From the NCBI RefSeq assembly GCF_032401055.1, contig NZ_CP135530.1, positions 35,802-99,801 of the forward strand: a DNA stretch of 64,000 bases, written 5' to 3'. This stretch comes from Tardiphaga sp. 709 (GTDB lineage: Bacteria > Pseudomonadota > Alphaproteobacteria > Rhizobiales > Xanthobacteraceae). The notes beneath the pieces are model-generated. The model had not been told where the DNA came from. It saw only the letters and a list, made by a program, of their open reading frames with translations, and ran no database searches. How positions within the stretch are numbered: the first letter of the stretch is position 1; the number at the start of each line of letters is the position of its first letter. Made by a program: the position numbers and the translations under genes. This document shows positions 9,967-18,919 of this stretch, piece after piece.

Positions 9967-12963
9967 ATGCGGAGATGCTCAAACGCGGCCTTGGTGTGTC
10001 TAACTGTGAGTGTTGTTTCGGTGTCCGCTCTGCCGAACCACGGCGCTGCACATGCCCAGCAGGTGATCGCCAACGGCACCACGCAGAGCGCGAGTGGAAC
10101 GATCAACACGGGTGTGTTGACGCCCACGGCGGGATACGGGCTCTACGCACTTAATAATGGAATCATCGATAGCTTCAGCCCGCTGAGTGTAATCACAGGG
10201 GGCTCAGCCTCCCACGCGGCATACGCGCAGAGCGGCGGCAGTATCACGCTCTTCAGCGGCTCGTCCGTTTCGACCACCGGCGGAGGTGGAGTGGGTCTGT
10301 TCGCAACGGGGATCAACTCGATCGTCAATGCGACCGACACCACCGTCTTCACGACGGGTAGCAACGCCTACGGTGTCGAAGCGATACAGGGCGGGACCGT
10401 AAACCTTACCGGCGGTTCGGTCAGGACAACTGGCAGTATGGCCTGGGGTCTTTTTGCCTCTCAAGCCAACTCGACGATTAGTGCGACCAACGTGACCATC
10501 AACACGACCGGGGGCGCGGGCTACGGAGCGCGGGCGATCGCAGCCGGGCATATCGCTCTCAATGGAGGCTCGATCACGACTTCCGGCAGCGGCGCCGACG
10601 CCCTGATCACCATCGATAGCACCGCCACGATTGATGCGGCAAATGTCATTATCCGCACAAGTGGCCCAACGGCCAGCGGCGCCAACGGGTTCTACGGAAA
10701 GATGACGCTCGACAATCTTGCTGTCACGACGCTTGGCGACAACTCGCACGGAGCCAGGGCCGACAATGCCGGCTCCGTCGCAGTCACAGGAGGTGCGTTC
10801 ACAACCTCTGGAGCCTCATCGTTCGGCCTGCTGGCGACACTGGGAAGTACGTTGACTGCAACCAATGCCACGGTGGAGACGACCGGGGCCAGTGGAATTG
10901 GCGCAAGCGCGCAATTTGGTGGCCATCTCGTCTTGAACGGTGGAACGATCACAACAACGGGCACATCGGCCGCAGGTCTTTTCTCGGTCGGGTTGCTTTC
11001 GGCTCTATCGGCCACGCCAGCGGTTCCGACAGCACTCATATTGCTCGACGACGCCGCAACGCCTTCTGCCGGTCCAACCGGCTCAACTCTCACTGCGAAC
11101 GGTGTGACAGTCAGAACATCCGGAACCGGATCTCATGGTGCGAGCGTCCGCGGCGGAAGCAGTCTTGCGTTGAACGACAGCACCCTGACCGTTTCTGGAG
11201 CGGGCGGCGCCGCGCTGTATTCTTCGGCCTACGATGCGGGGGCCAGTATTGCGCAGATTTCAAACAGCACCCTCAGTTCAGCCCAGGGCGCAGGTATCCG
11301 GACCTCCGGCACGACGCTGAATGCAACAATCCTTGGTTCCTCCCTCGCCGGAAATCCGAATCTCCTGGAAGTCGTTGCCAATGGAACGCTGAACTTGATA
11401 GCAGCGTCTTCGACACTTACCGGCGCAGCGGTGACGGACGCGGGAAGCACGTCAAATTTGACATTGCAAAATGCAACGACGTGGAAGATGACCGGCAACT
11501 CCAACGTTTCCAATCTTAGCAACACGTCGAGCTTGATCGATTTTGCACCGCCGTCGGGCGGGGCGTTCAAGACGCTGAGCGCCATCAACTATACGGGCGT
11601 CGGCGGAACCATCGGATTGAATACGTTCCTCGACACGGATGGTGCGCCATCCGACAGGCTCTCCATCAACGGCGGGACCGCAACGGGTGATACGTCATTG
11701 CGCGTGACAAACGCAGGTGGCGGCGGCGAGCTGACCGTTGGCAATGGCATCCTTGTCGTCGACACGACCAACGGCGGCAGGACGGCGCCGACTGCATTCA
11801 AGCTCGCTGGACCGGTCGTGGCTGGCCCCTTCGAATATACGCTCCATCGCAGCAGCGCAGATGCCAGCAACACGCAAGCATGGTATCTCCGCTCGACGCT
11901 CGATTGTAGTCTCGCCCCCAACGCAGCGGTATGCCCGTCGCCGCCGGGACCAGCACCGCAACCGCCGGTGCCGAACTTCCGGCCGGAGACCTCCCTTTAT
12001 GCTGCGGTGCCTGCGATGGCCCTGCTCTACGGACGGAACCTCCTTGATACGCTGCACGAGCGTGCAGGCGAGCCGTATGACGTCGGTGGGCGCACTGATC
12101 CGAACGCCGATGCGCCCTTTATCGGAGGCTGGGGCCGTTTTATCGGCATGACCGGGCGGCGCGACGGGGACGCGCGCGGCGTTTATGGCACCGGCCCGCA
12201 GTACGCATATAATTTCCTTGGCCTTCAGGCTGGCCAAGACTTTGTGCGCCGCGAACACAGCGACGGCAGCCGAGATCATCTCGGTTTATATTTTGCGCTC
12301 GGCGGGGCCTATGGGCGAGTTACCCATTATGACGGCATCACCGGTGAAAGTGACGTCAAGGGCTACAGCCTCGGCGGTTACTGGACTCATTTTGGCGCGA
12401 CTGGTTGGTATTTCGACACTGTGCTGCAGGGCACCTGGTTTGACGTGACCAGCAACGCCAATCGTGGTCTACCCTCGCTCACCACCGATGGGGCGGGTAT
12501 CGGCGGATCGGTCGAGGCCGGCTATCCGATCAACTTGCGCCACGGATTTTTCATCGAGCCACAGGTCCAGGTCGTCTATCAGGCGATTGATTTCGCCGGT
12601 AGCCGTGACGTCGGCGCCCAGGTTCGCTTCGACAAAGTCGATTCGTTAGCAAGCCGGATCGGCGCGCGTATTGGGCGAGACTGGAACATCGGTGATGACG
12701 CCATCCGTCGTCGCTTAACGGCGTGGATCCGTCCAAGCCTCTGGCACGAATTTCGCGGAAATCCCCTGACCGAGTTTTCGTCCGATACCGGCTTCACCCC
12801 TTTCCAAGCCACACTCAACGGCACGTGGGGCGAATTGAACGCCGGCGTCAGCGGCCAGATGAATTCCAATGCCACCCTTTTTGCCCACGTCTCCTATCAA
12901 GCTCGCTTTGAAGGGAAAAGCTACGCCTACAACGGCAAAATTGGAGCTCGCTTCAATTGGTGA
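9967..12963 (+). CDS. autotransporter with beta-helix passenger
   Basis: A 998-residue type Va secreted protein. A signal peptide covers residues 1-31 (ending HGAAHAQ). The passenger, to about residue 640, is built of irregular repeats rich in Thr, Gly, Ser and Asn (motifs such as TTGSNAYG and GGSITTSG), as expected of a right-handed beta helix. A Pro-rich linker (PSPPGPAPQPPVP) leads to the C-terminal barrel of about 270 residues, which ends in the aromatic NW. The ATG at 9967 follows a GGAG sequence and directly starts the signal peptide. Likely role: surface adhesin or related surface factor. Confidence 0.9.
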   Translation: MRRCSNAALVCLTVSVVSVSALPNHGAAHAQQVIANGTTQSASGTINTGVLTPTAGYGLYALNNGIIDSFSPLSVITGGSASHAAYAQSGGSITLFSGSSVSTTGGGGVGLFATGINSIVNATDTTVFTTGSNAYGVEAIQGGTVNLTGGSVRTTGSMAWGLFASQANSTISATNVTINTTGGAGYGARAIAAGHIALNGGSITTSGSGADALITIDSTATIDAANVIIRTSGPTASGANGFYGKMTLDNLAVTTLGDNSHGARADNAGSVAVTGGAFTTSGASSFGLLATLGSTLTATNATVETTGASGIGASAQFGGHLVLNGGTITTTGTSAAGLFSVGLLSALSATPAVPTALILLDDAATPSAGPTGSTLTANGVTVRTSGTGSHGASVRGGSSLALNDSTLTVSGAGGAALYSSAYDAGASIAQISNSTLSSAQGAGIRTSGTTLNATILGSSLAGNPNLLEVVANGTLNLIAASSTLTGAAVTDAGSTSNLTLQNATTWKMTGNSNVSNLSNTSSLIDFAPPSGGAFKTLSAINYTGVGGTIGLNTFLDTDGAPSDRLSINGGTATGDTSLRVTNAGGGGELTVGNGILVVDTTNGGRTAPTAFKLAGPVVAGPFEYTLHRSSADASNTQAWYLRSTLDCSLAPNAAVCPSPPGPAPQPPVPNFRPETSLYAAVPAMALLYGRNLLDTLHERAGEPYDVGGRTDPNADAPFIGGWGRFIGMTGRRDGDARGVYGTGPQYAYNFLGLQAGQDFVRREHSDGSRDHLGLYFALGGAYGRVTHYDGITGESDVKGYSLGGYWTHFGATGWYFDTVLQGTWFDVTSNANRGLPSLTTDGAGIGGSVEAGYPINLRHGFFIEPQVQVVYQAIDFAGSRDVGAQVRFDKVDSLASRIGARIGRDWNIGDDAIRRRLTAWIRPSLWHEFRGNPLTEFSSDTGFTPFQATLNGTWGELNAGVSGQMNSNATLFAHVSYQARFEGKSYAYNGKIGARFNW

Positions 12964-13072
12964 CATTTAAAGTCGGCACGAGGCGATGCGGCGATCGGCG
13001 GACCAGATTTCGTCCGTGACGCTTCCGGGGCTGCGACTGCAAATTCTCAAGCTGCTCCAAGGGAGAAGCCCA

Positions 13073-14308
13073 ATGCTGTCGAAGTCATTGCGAGCACAAA
13101 TCGGAATCTTGATCCTCGCGACGAGTATCATCCAACTCGCTAATGGCTTCTTCGGAACTTTCATCTCCCTGCGTGTCGCGGTCGAGGACTTCGGCCCAAC
13201 CGTATCTGGCCTGGTGCTCAGCAGCTATTTTGCTGGCTTCACACTGGGCGCGTTGCGATGCGAGCGGATCATCGAACGGGTTGGGCACATCCGAGCCTAT
13301 GCCGCCTTCGCGGGAATGGTCGTCGCCGCGACCACGGCGATGCCGTTGCTGGCAGGGCCGTTGCCTTGGTTCATCCTGCGTGCAGTCATCGGTTTTGGTT
13401 GCTCTGGTATCTTCGTCGCTACCGAGAGCTGGCTCAACGCCAAGGCCGAGCCAGCTGAGCGCGGGCGGATCTTCTCTGTTTATATGTTCGGCACGTTCCT
13501 CGCCCTTGCCTTGGGACAGCTACTGATCGGCCAGGCCGCGGTTGAAACGGCAGAACCCTTCAATGCGATCGCGGTCCTGTTCGCTGTGGCGCTAGTCATC
13601 GTGAGTACGACGTGGGCGGAACCGCCTCGCCGAACCGCGTCGTCCTCGCTTGCGCTTGGGCAGTTGTGTCGGGCTGCGCCTCTCGCAGTCGCCGGCTGCA
13701 TGGCCAGCGGCCTGATCAGCGCCAGTTTTTACTCGCTTGTTCCCGCATGGATGCAGGATGAAGGGATAGCGCGCGAGACGATAGCAATTTTCATGTTGTT
13801 CGCTGTGCTTGGCGGGCTCGCATTCCAAGTTCCGATCGGCCGGTTGTCGGATCGGTTCGACAGGCGCATCGTGTTGTCGGTACTGAGCTTCGGTTTTGCC
13901 GCCACCGCTATCGCGGTCGTCAGTTTGCCGCACTCTCGCGCAGTAATTTTGCCCGCCGCGGCCCTGCTCGGCGGCTTCATGTCGACCATGTATCCGGTCT
14001 GTGTCGCCAACGCACATGACCAAATGCCGGCCGATCAGGTTGTTGCAGTGACCGGCCGGCTCATCTTGGTTAGCGGGCTAGGCTCGATCCTTGGCCCGCT
14101 GATCGGCACGAGTGTGATGGCGCGCTTCGACATCGACGGCGGGTTCTATTTAATGGCCGCTGTCAGCATGCTGTTGGCCCTCTTGGCCGTAGCCCGTGGC
14201 TTAGTAACGGCGCCGCCGATACATCAAGAGCGAACCTTCGAAATCCTAACGCCGCAGGCAACGTCGCTCGCGCACGTTTCGGCTCGCCGGAGTGCAAAAA
14301 ACTACTGA
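13073..14308 (+). CDS. MFS transporter
   Basis: A 411-residue major facilitator superfamily protein with about twelve hydrophobic segments. The motif-A-like loop RLSDRFDRRIVL lies between the seventh and eighth helices, and ESWLNAKAEPAERGRIFSVY in the fourth-fifth helix region recalls the YcaD-like subgroup of MFS carriers. The ATG at 13073 is preceded by GGGAGA; an in-frame GTG/ATG further upstream is less likely. The gene starts 109 nt after the autotransporter. The substrate is unknown; the C-terminal 40 residues are polar and cytoplasmic. Confidence 0.88.
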   Translation: MLSKSLRAQIGILILATSIIQLANGFFGTFISLRVAVEDFGPTVSGLVLSSYFAGFTLGALRCERIIERVGHIRAYAAFAGMVVAATTAMPLLAGPLPWFILRAVIGFGCSGIFVATESWLNAKAEPAERGRIFSVYMFGTFLALALGQLLIGQAAVETAEPFNAIAVLFAVALVIVSTTWAEPPRRTASSSLALGQLCRAAPLAVAGCMASGLISASFYSLVPAWMQDEGIARETIAIFMLFAVLGGLAFQVPIGRLSDRFDRRIVLSVLSFGFAATAIAVVSLPHSRAVILPAAALLGGFMSTMYPVCVANAHDQMPADQVVAVTGRLILVSGLGSILGPLIGTSVMARFDIDGGFYLMAAVSMLLALLAVARGLVTAPPIHQERTFEILTPQATSLAHVSARRSAKNY

Positions 14309-14316
14309 TGCCTCTC

Positions 14317-14510
14317 TTATCCCTGATCACGCTGGCCATGCCCATTCGGGGCCGGTCCGCCGCTTGTCGCCGCGGGGTTTCCCGCCGGACCGCCAGTGGC
14401 CTCTGCGGTCGATCCGGCTCCGCCCGCGCTCGACCCGCCGCTTGCTCCATCGCTTCCTCTGCCGCCGCTACTTCCTCCGCCGCTCCCAAAAACGCTCCGG
14501 GTTCTCTGAC
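14317..14510 (-). pseudogene. relic of a glycine/serine-rich exported protein
   Basis: On the minus strand the frame ending at TAA (14317-14319) encodes a Gly/Ser-rich tail (GSGGGSSGGRGSDG, then GGPAGNPAATSGGPAP, ending NGHGQRDQG). This resembles the C-terminus of small secreted proteins of Bradyrhizobium relatives. Upstream in the same frame a TGA interrupts the sequence just after a short hydrophobic piece (TLAVIGIVIST), and no start codon is in place. I read it as a decayed gene; confidence is limited. Confidence 0.35.
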
Positions 14511-14768
14511 GTCAATCTGTGGATATCACTATTCCGATAACGGCAAGCGTCCTTGCTGCGGCCTCAAAGCGACTTCGCGTACAACCATTCTATCCCGCTC
14601 TTTGCCGCGACATTGTGCTCGCTTCCGACGATGGTGTGATCCCGTTGGCTAAGAGAGAATGACACTTGGGTTCGTAGGATGCTTTGGCAAAAATCAGGTT
14701 CTGGCTAGAGGAACTCGAACCGGCTCGCATCTGCGAGCATGGAATGGCTTTGCCCGGCCATTCGAAGT

Positions 14769-15045
14769 GTGCTGAACTGGTCGCACATGCTTCGCGGAGA
14801 CCGCACCTGTGCCTGATCATTCCAAGGCGGACCAGGCCAACGGCTTCGCTCGCTTTTTGGAGATATCGCCAACAAAACATCGCAGGCGGCAGGCCGGGCC
14901 AGCACCTTCATGCGGGCTTCGGCCGTGGTGGTCATTTGGGCGGTCACGGGTCCGCTTCGATATCGATGGCGCGCACATGCTCAAGACCGCATGTGAGATG
15001 GGCTTGGAAGGAGTCGTCTCGAAGCGGCGTGATAGCCGGTACACA
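14769..15045 (+). pseudogene. chimeric relic: iron-permease fragment joined to DNA-ligase fragment
   Basis: From about 14769 to 14953 the sequence closely matches 51563-51744, the 5' region and start of the low-affinity iron permease-like gene, including its upstream bases. One T of a six-T run is missing at about 14854, causing a frameshift. From about 14955 to 15045 it switches to a close match of the DNA ligase gene at 43341-43431 (DIDGAHMLKTACEMGLEGVV, then SKRRDSRYT). After that no homology to either is visible. This is therefore a dead junction of two gene fragments whose intact relatives are both in this window. Confidence 0.8.
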
Positions 15046-15455
15046 CCTGGAACACTCGACGGTTTACTACCAGCCAGCGGAGACCTAAAGAGCTTTCAAA
15101 CTTCCATTGGGTGGTAGATGCGAAAGGCGATAACGAGGTCCCTACTCCGTGGGAGAAATGGTGGTCGACGTTCATTAAGCCCGCATTTCAATCGAAATTT
15201 GCGTTTAACCCTTTGGCCTCTATTAAGTGCGGCGACTACTCCCACATGGATCGCTTTCATATGCGTGAGATATCCGAATTTCATAGACGGGTTTTGAACC
15301 CGCAGCCTGGCGGACCACCCCCTTTAGACCCTTGTAAAGTTCTTTCAGAGAGCCTCCGACCCTCCAGACGGCATCATCGAAGACGGAAATCCGGCTCGGG
15401 CGCTCGGTAGACGAGAAGCTATCTTGGCATTCCCCGCCCGCATTTTCGCGATCAA
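15046..15455. other. intergenic/decayed sequence, nothing recognised
   Basis: Follows the chimeric relic. Reading frames are present, but none looks like a protein with known features and no ribosome binding site stands out. Probably decayed DNA within the scar zone. Confidence 0.35.
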
Positions 15456-15653
15456 TCAGAAGGTCGCCGGTTGTAGTCGCGCACCGGATGATTTAGACAG
15501 CGTCAGCGTTGCTGCGCCCATGACGCCGAAGGCAATCGCAATCATCTTCAGCGAAAGCCGCTCGCGCAGGAACACGGCAGCGAGTCGCGCAGCCAGAGGC
15601 GGAAACAGGCTGAGCAGTAACACCGCATGGGCGGCGCTGGTGCCATAACGCAA
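15456..15653 (-). pseudogene. C-terminal fragment of an EamA/DMT-type exporter
   Basis: The minus-strand frame encodes about 65 residues matching the last two transmembrane segments of drug/metabolite transporters: SLFPPLAARLAAVFLRERLS followed by LKMIAIAFGVMGAATLTLSK. EamA proteins normally have ten such helices and about 290 residues, so at least three quarters of the gene is missing upstream. No intact start is present. Confidence 0.6.
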
Positions 15654-15681
15654 ACTTCGTCAATGAATGTTGCATGCAACC

Positions 15682-15830
15682 CGAAAGCAGTTGCGCAAAT
15701 GCGATTCAAACATGCATAAGCGCGATTCAAAGCATCATATGGTCGTTACAAGCATCGATATAATCGATTCAAAGTCCGATAACGCCGATTCAAAACTCGA
15801 GACACGCGTTGCGACATGTATGGCGTCAGT
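15682..15830 (+). repeat. degenerate 21-bp tandem repeats, block 1
   Basis: GATTCAAA occurs at 15703, 15724, 15766 and 15787, exactly 21 or 42 nt apart, with decayed units at 15745 (GTTACAAG) and 15808 (GTTGCGAC). Read on the plus strand, each unit is a heptad starting Asp-Ser-Lys (DSKLETR, DSKSDNA) or Val-Ala-Thr. It is preceded by the codons RKQLR. This looks like the remnant of a heptad-repeat (coiled-coil) coding region. Confidence 0.75.
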
Positions 15831-15985
15831 CTATCCATCCGGCTGGATCGCTTTTTAACGTCGCAGGCTTTGCGGGAACGTTAATAGCAGTGTCGGCACA
15901 CCGCCTTGATGCGTACAGGCATCGTCTCACGTTGCTGAAAACCGGAGACAACGTTCAGAGACATCGATTGCAGTTGTCGCCAGCG

Positions 15986-16111
15986 CGGAAACAGTTGCGT
16001 ATTCTCGATTCAAAGATTGAGACCAGCGATTCAATATCTAAAACTTCCGTTGCAAAGTTCAAGATTGGTGTTGCGAAGTTCAACATTTTTGATTCAGCCG
16101 TGGAAGATATA
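15986..16111 (+). repeat. degenerate 21-bp tandem repeats, block 2
   Basis: Units start at 16007, 16028, 16049, 16070 and 16091, exactly 21 nt apart: GATTCAAAG, GATTCAATA, GTTGCAAAG, GTTGCGAAG and GATTCAGCC. They encode heptads DSKIETS, DSISKTS, VAKFKIG, VAKFNIF, DSAVEDI. The block is preceded by RKQLR in the same spacing as block 1, so the two blocks are diverged copies of one segment. Confidence 0.75.
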
Positions 16112-16342
16112 GGTCGCTGAACGGATCACCCCTCCCCTAGGAAACGGCGCTCGCGATGTGCACTGCGCCTGCGATATCGTTCCGGCAGAATTCCGGAACT
16201 GCGTCGGCCTTCCTGCTCGGCTCAAACGGGCGGCGCGTCGCCGGCGCGGATTGGTTTCTTGCAACGTGAGGGGGCAGACTGGAATCGCTGAGACATATGC
16301 GCGGGAGGCGGCAGCGTCGCCAGCGCGCCCAAAGGAGAAGAG

Positions 16343-16675
16343 ATGCGAATATCGAGAATGACGCGCCTGAGCGAGCAAGCCCGTTATCAGCGGAGCTACC
16401 GCGCGGAGCAGAAGGTGCTGCGCAAACCGTCGCGCGACGATGTCGCACGCGTGGCATTGCACGTGATGATCGCTGATATGCTCGAGCGGAATGAGGACGG
16501 CGAACTCGCCGCGCTGTGCGAGGCACTGGTGACCCGCCTTGTCGATCTGGGCTTCGACCGAGGTGCCGCGTATTGCCGCGTAGACGATCTCGTGGAGCGC
16601 TATGCCGATGGGTGGGCACCTCAGCGCAAGCCCCATCTCACGACGCCGAGCATGGTTGACGCCAGCGAGATTTGA
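16343..16675 (+). CDS. hypothetical protein
   Basis: A 110-residue, mostly helical soluble protein of unknown family. A strong Shine-Dalgarno AAAGGAG lies 5 nt before the ATG at 16343. The N-terminus is basic; residues 33-90 have acidic helices (VALHVMIADMLERNEDGELA) followed by a segment with FDRGAAYCRVDDLVERY. It stands alone in the scar zone and ahead of the ParA-like operon. I do not recognise the family. Confidence 0.6.
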   Translation: MRISRMTRLSEQARYQRSYRAEQKVLRKPSRDDVARVALHVMIADMLERNEDGELAALCEALVTRLVDLGFDRGAAYCRVDDLVERYADGWAPQRKPHLTTPSMVDASEI

Positions 16676-16977
16676 TCCTCTCCCCCCATTACTGGAGCAA
16701 ACGGCGTTTGTCTTTGAATCGCCCCCGCACCGGTTCTCGAAGCCGCTCTCCTACGGGATTTGGTGGATGTAGAACAGCGCCAATCCGGATCGATCCGGTC
16801 GTCCCGCAGAGTGATCTGCTACCTTGGACCCACAGCTTGCCAAGATTGTTGACCAAGCTCAGCGGCTGGAAGGCCGGTCCACAAAATGGGAAATAGATCC
16901 TAGACAGACGAATGAGATCCTGCCAGGTTGCAGCCCTCACAAAGGAGAGCTGCCGATGTTGCCCGAGTTTGCCCGAT
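16676..16977. other. intergenic, nothing recognised
   Basis: About 300 nt between two small genes. A good ribosome binding site (AAAGGAG, 16941-16947) precedes an ATG at 16956, but that frame does not continue into protein-like sequence, whereas the next frame does; see the following entry. Confidence 0.35.
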
Positions 16978-17238
16978 ATGATCGACCAAATGGTGGCCCT
17001 CCGCCCCGCGTTGCGCCGGCATGCCGCAATCCTGATCGGAAAACGGACACATATCGGCTCGCCCGAGGACTTCATGCAGCTAGACCGGAGGTGGGAAATG
17101 CACGCCCGTCTTTCCACCCTCGTCGAGCTGCGTGAGGATACGAGAATGGCCATGCGAATCTGTCTCGTCGCGCGCCGAGTCCTTGTCAACAATTGGACCG
17201 TCGCGACATCGATTACCGTTGGAACAACCATTCGTTAA
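16978..17238 (+). CDS. small hypothetical protein, start uncertain
   Basis: An 86-residue frame beginning MIDQMVALRPALRRHAAILI that looks like a small helical protein (later SPEDFMQLDRRWEMHARLST). The visible ribosome binding site AAAGGAG at 16941-16947 would instead serve an ATG at 16956 in a different frame; the two frames touch near 16978, so either a frameshift has split a gene of about 93 residues or the true start is 16978 with weak initiation. It ends 12 nt before the ParA-like gene and may belong to that operon. Family unknown. Confidence 0.4.
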   Translation: MIDQMVALRPALRRHAAILIGKRTHIGSPEDFMQLDRRWEMHARLSTLVELREDTRMAMRICLVARRVLVNNWTVATSITVGTTIR

Positions 17239-17250
17239 CGGGGGAATCCT

Positions 17251-17937
17251 TTGTCGGCACCAGTATTCGTCCTCCACGGCAGTAAAGGCGGCTGCGGCCG
17301 CAGCGCGTCAGCCGTCATTCTCGCGACCGGCTTGGCCGCGCTGGGTTGGAAACCGCTGCACATCCAAGTGACTTTGGATGGTGTTCCCCCCGTCATCGCT
17401 GGCGCTGAAAGCGTGCCATTTCGAACCGCCTGGGTCCCTGATGAAGATGTCGCTACATACAGGCCAATCATGAATGCGATCGTCCAACATTCCGATTGTC
17501 GGGCGATCGTTGTCGATATGACGCGTGTGCCGATCTGGGAGCTGGTGCTCAACGACCCTGCCGTCGTCATTTTTCCCGTGCGCCGGGAGGCCTATGAGAT
17601 CGAAACCGCGCTGATCGACTACAGGGATTTCGATCGTTATCTGCGCTCGAAGGGCTTTGCGCCGCACCCATGGACGCCACCTGACAAGCGTCACCGTCCG
17701 AAGTTTTTGATGCCGGTGTCGTGGCCGAAAAACATGAGCGATGACCATGTAGCGGCAAAGATCGCGCAGCATGATCCGGAGCCGGGCACGCCGCTGTCGT
17801 TTCTGATGCCGGGCATTCCAGAACTTCCGGAAGACGACCTGCACGATCTAATCAATACGAATCGTTTCAAGTGCAGTCAGACCATCCGCAAAGCCGCCGT
17901 TGAGATCGCCCAGGCGGCCATTAACTCTAGGGACTGA
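17251..17937 (+). CDS. ParA/MinD-like ATPase with altered P-loop
   Basis: A 228-residue protein with the ParA-type deviant Walker A motif VLHGSKGGCGRSASAV. The signature lysine (K12) is present, but the usual P-loop lysine before Ser is Arg (R16). A Walker A'-like segment follows at AIVVDMTR (about residue 88), where ParA proteins have VVIDxPP. ParA-type ATPases position DNA or protein cargo by ATP-dependent dimerisation; the changed lysine suggests weak or no hydrolysis, or a purely binding role. Start is a TTG at 17251 after a GGGGGA sequence. It is immediately followed by two small genes. It is separate from the repABC partition genes at the other end. Confidence 0.7.
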   Translation: MSAPVFVLHGSKGGCGRSASAVILATGLAALGWKPLHIQVTLDGVPPVIAGAESVPFRTAWVPDEDVATYRPIMNAIVQHSDCRAIVVDMTRVPIWELVLNDPAVVIFPVRREAYEIETALIDYRDFDRYLRSKGFAPHPWTPPDKRHRPKFLMPVSWPKNMSDDHVAAKIAQHDPEPGTPLSFLMPGIPELPEDDLHDLINTNRFKCSQTIRKAAVEIAQAAINSRD

Positions 17938-18273
17938 ATGCTCGTAATCAAAAAAGATCGCCCGGTCGATATCGCTAAGATTGTCGCGGAAGTGCACCGG
18001 ATCGACCGGCTATCGATCGACCTGATGATGCTCGTCGACGGGCACTACAACGTCCCGAACGATGCCCCTATCATCGACCAATGGAGCCTGGCCCCGTCGC
18101 CGCCGTCGGTCTGCCTGACGGGCTTGGGGTCAGGCCACCCGCTCCTTCCAGGAAACAGCCGCGGTATCGTAACGAGCGATCTCGCGCTGATCGCCGAGGA
18201 CGTGGGGGTCGCACGCACAATGAGCCGTTGGTATCGGCTCGGCCGACCCGCAGGGAGCACCCAGTCGTCATGA
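17938..18273 (+). CDS. small protein, DUF6634-like
   Basis: A 111-residue protein starting directly after the stop of the ParA-like gene, so translation is probably coupled. Its C-terminal half has the pattern SGHPLLPGNSRGIVTSDL and then ARTMSRWYRLG, which I recall from small plasmid- and phage-borne proteins of Rhizobiales (DUF6634-like); that assignment is from memory and tentative. The N-terminus is helical. It likely works with its two neighbours; the function is unknown. Confidence 0.6.
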   Translation: MLVIKKDRPVDIAKIVAEVHRIDRLSIDLMMLVDGHYNVPNDAPIIDQWSLAPSPPSVCLTGLGSGHPLLPGNSRGIVTSDLALIAEDVGVARTMSRWYRLGRPAGSTQSS

Positions 18274-18485
18274 GCGAAAGCAGTGATCCTGACGAAGCCG
18301 CGACCAAGGAATTCCTCGCAAAACCACCGGCACCGAACATGAGCAACGGGCATTTCGCCGAGAGGATGAGCTTGGCGGCCTTCCGGACGGCGTCCATCGA
18401 GGGCGCCCGGGGATCGGTCGGGTGGACCGGGACGACCGAAACCTTGGTGGAATCTTATGACCGGTGGCATCCAAGGCGCGCCTAA
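18270..18485 (+). CDS. small hypothetical protein, third gene of the ParA-like operon
   Basis: A 71-residue protein whose ATG overlaps the stop of the preceding gene (ATGA, 18270-18273). It is acidic at the N-terminus (MSESSDPDEAATKEFL) and has no recognisable domain. The tight overlap argues it is a real, co-translated gene. Its end overlaps the stop of a convergent gene by 4 nt. Confidence 0.55.
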   Translation: MSESSDPDEAATKEFLAKPPAPNMSNGHFAERMSLAAFRTASIEGARGSVGWTGTTETLVESYDRWHPRRA

Positions 18486-18919
18486 GTTGCTCGTCGGAAG
18501 CGACCCTGCGACACTTTCGTCGCCAGTCCGGGGCGTCCGAAAGCCCAGAGGGTCAGCAACACGCCCACAAGGGCCGGTGACGAGACGGCAGCGAAATCTC
18601 GAATGAGTGCCGAGGGTTCACAAATTCCGACTGCAACCTCCCAAACATGAAAGAGTGCGTGCACCAAAAGCCACAACGTTGCAGAACACCACAATGCGCG
18701 ACGATATTCAGGCTTCGCGGCCCCAACTGCGAACGCGAAGGAATTGAATAGAAAGATCAATCCGATGTCGCGAAGAAAGTGTTGGTTGAAGGGGCCTGTC
18801 GTAGTGACGCCAGGTATGGCCATGTACCAATCCAGCGGTGCAACGAGCATGAAAATGCCGTTCGCGGCCATCAAACCGCTCAGAAGTGCTGCGCTTCCCA
18901 GAATCAGTTTGGTAATCAT
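18482..18919 (-). CDS. small integral membrane protein
   Basis: A 145-residue protein with four predicted transmembrane helices: near residues 5-27 (LILGSAALLSGLMAANGIFM), 50-67, 78-98 and 110-128. A GGAGA sequence lies before the ATG. Between helices 1 and 2 it has the motif NQHFLRDIG, seen in some small DoxX-like or DUF4345-like membrane proteins, but I cannot place it firmly. It is convergent with the ParA-like operon. Confidence 0.65.
   Translation of the reverse strand: MITKLILGSAALLSGLMAANGIFMLVAPLDWYMAIPGVTTTGPFNQHFLRDIGLIFLFNSFAFAVGAAKPEYRRALWCSATLWLLVHALFHVWEVAVGICEPSALIRDFAAVSSPALVGVLLTLWAFGRPGLATKVSQGRFRRAT

Noticed and set aside
10143..12279. Minus-strand frames inside the first autotransporter
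   Set aside because: Pro/Val/Ala-rich translations typical of the antisense of Gly/Thr repeats; no start signals or domains.
15290..15340. TTTTGAACCCGCAGCC segment resembling the 3' half of a tRNA
   Set aside because: No matching acceptor, D or anticodon arms could be placed upstream.
15682..16111. CRISPR array
   Set aside because: The 21-bp period has no constant repeat/variable spacer pattern, units are degenerate and decode as heptads.
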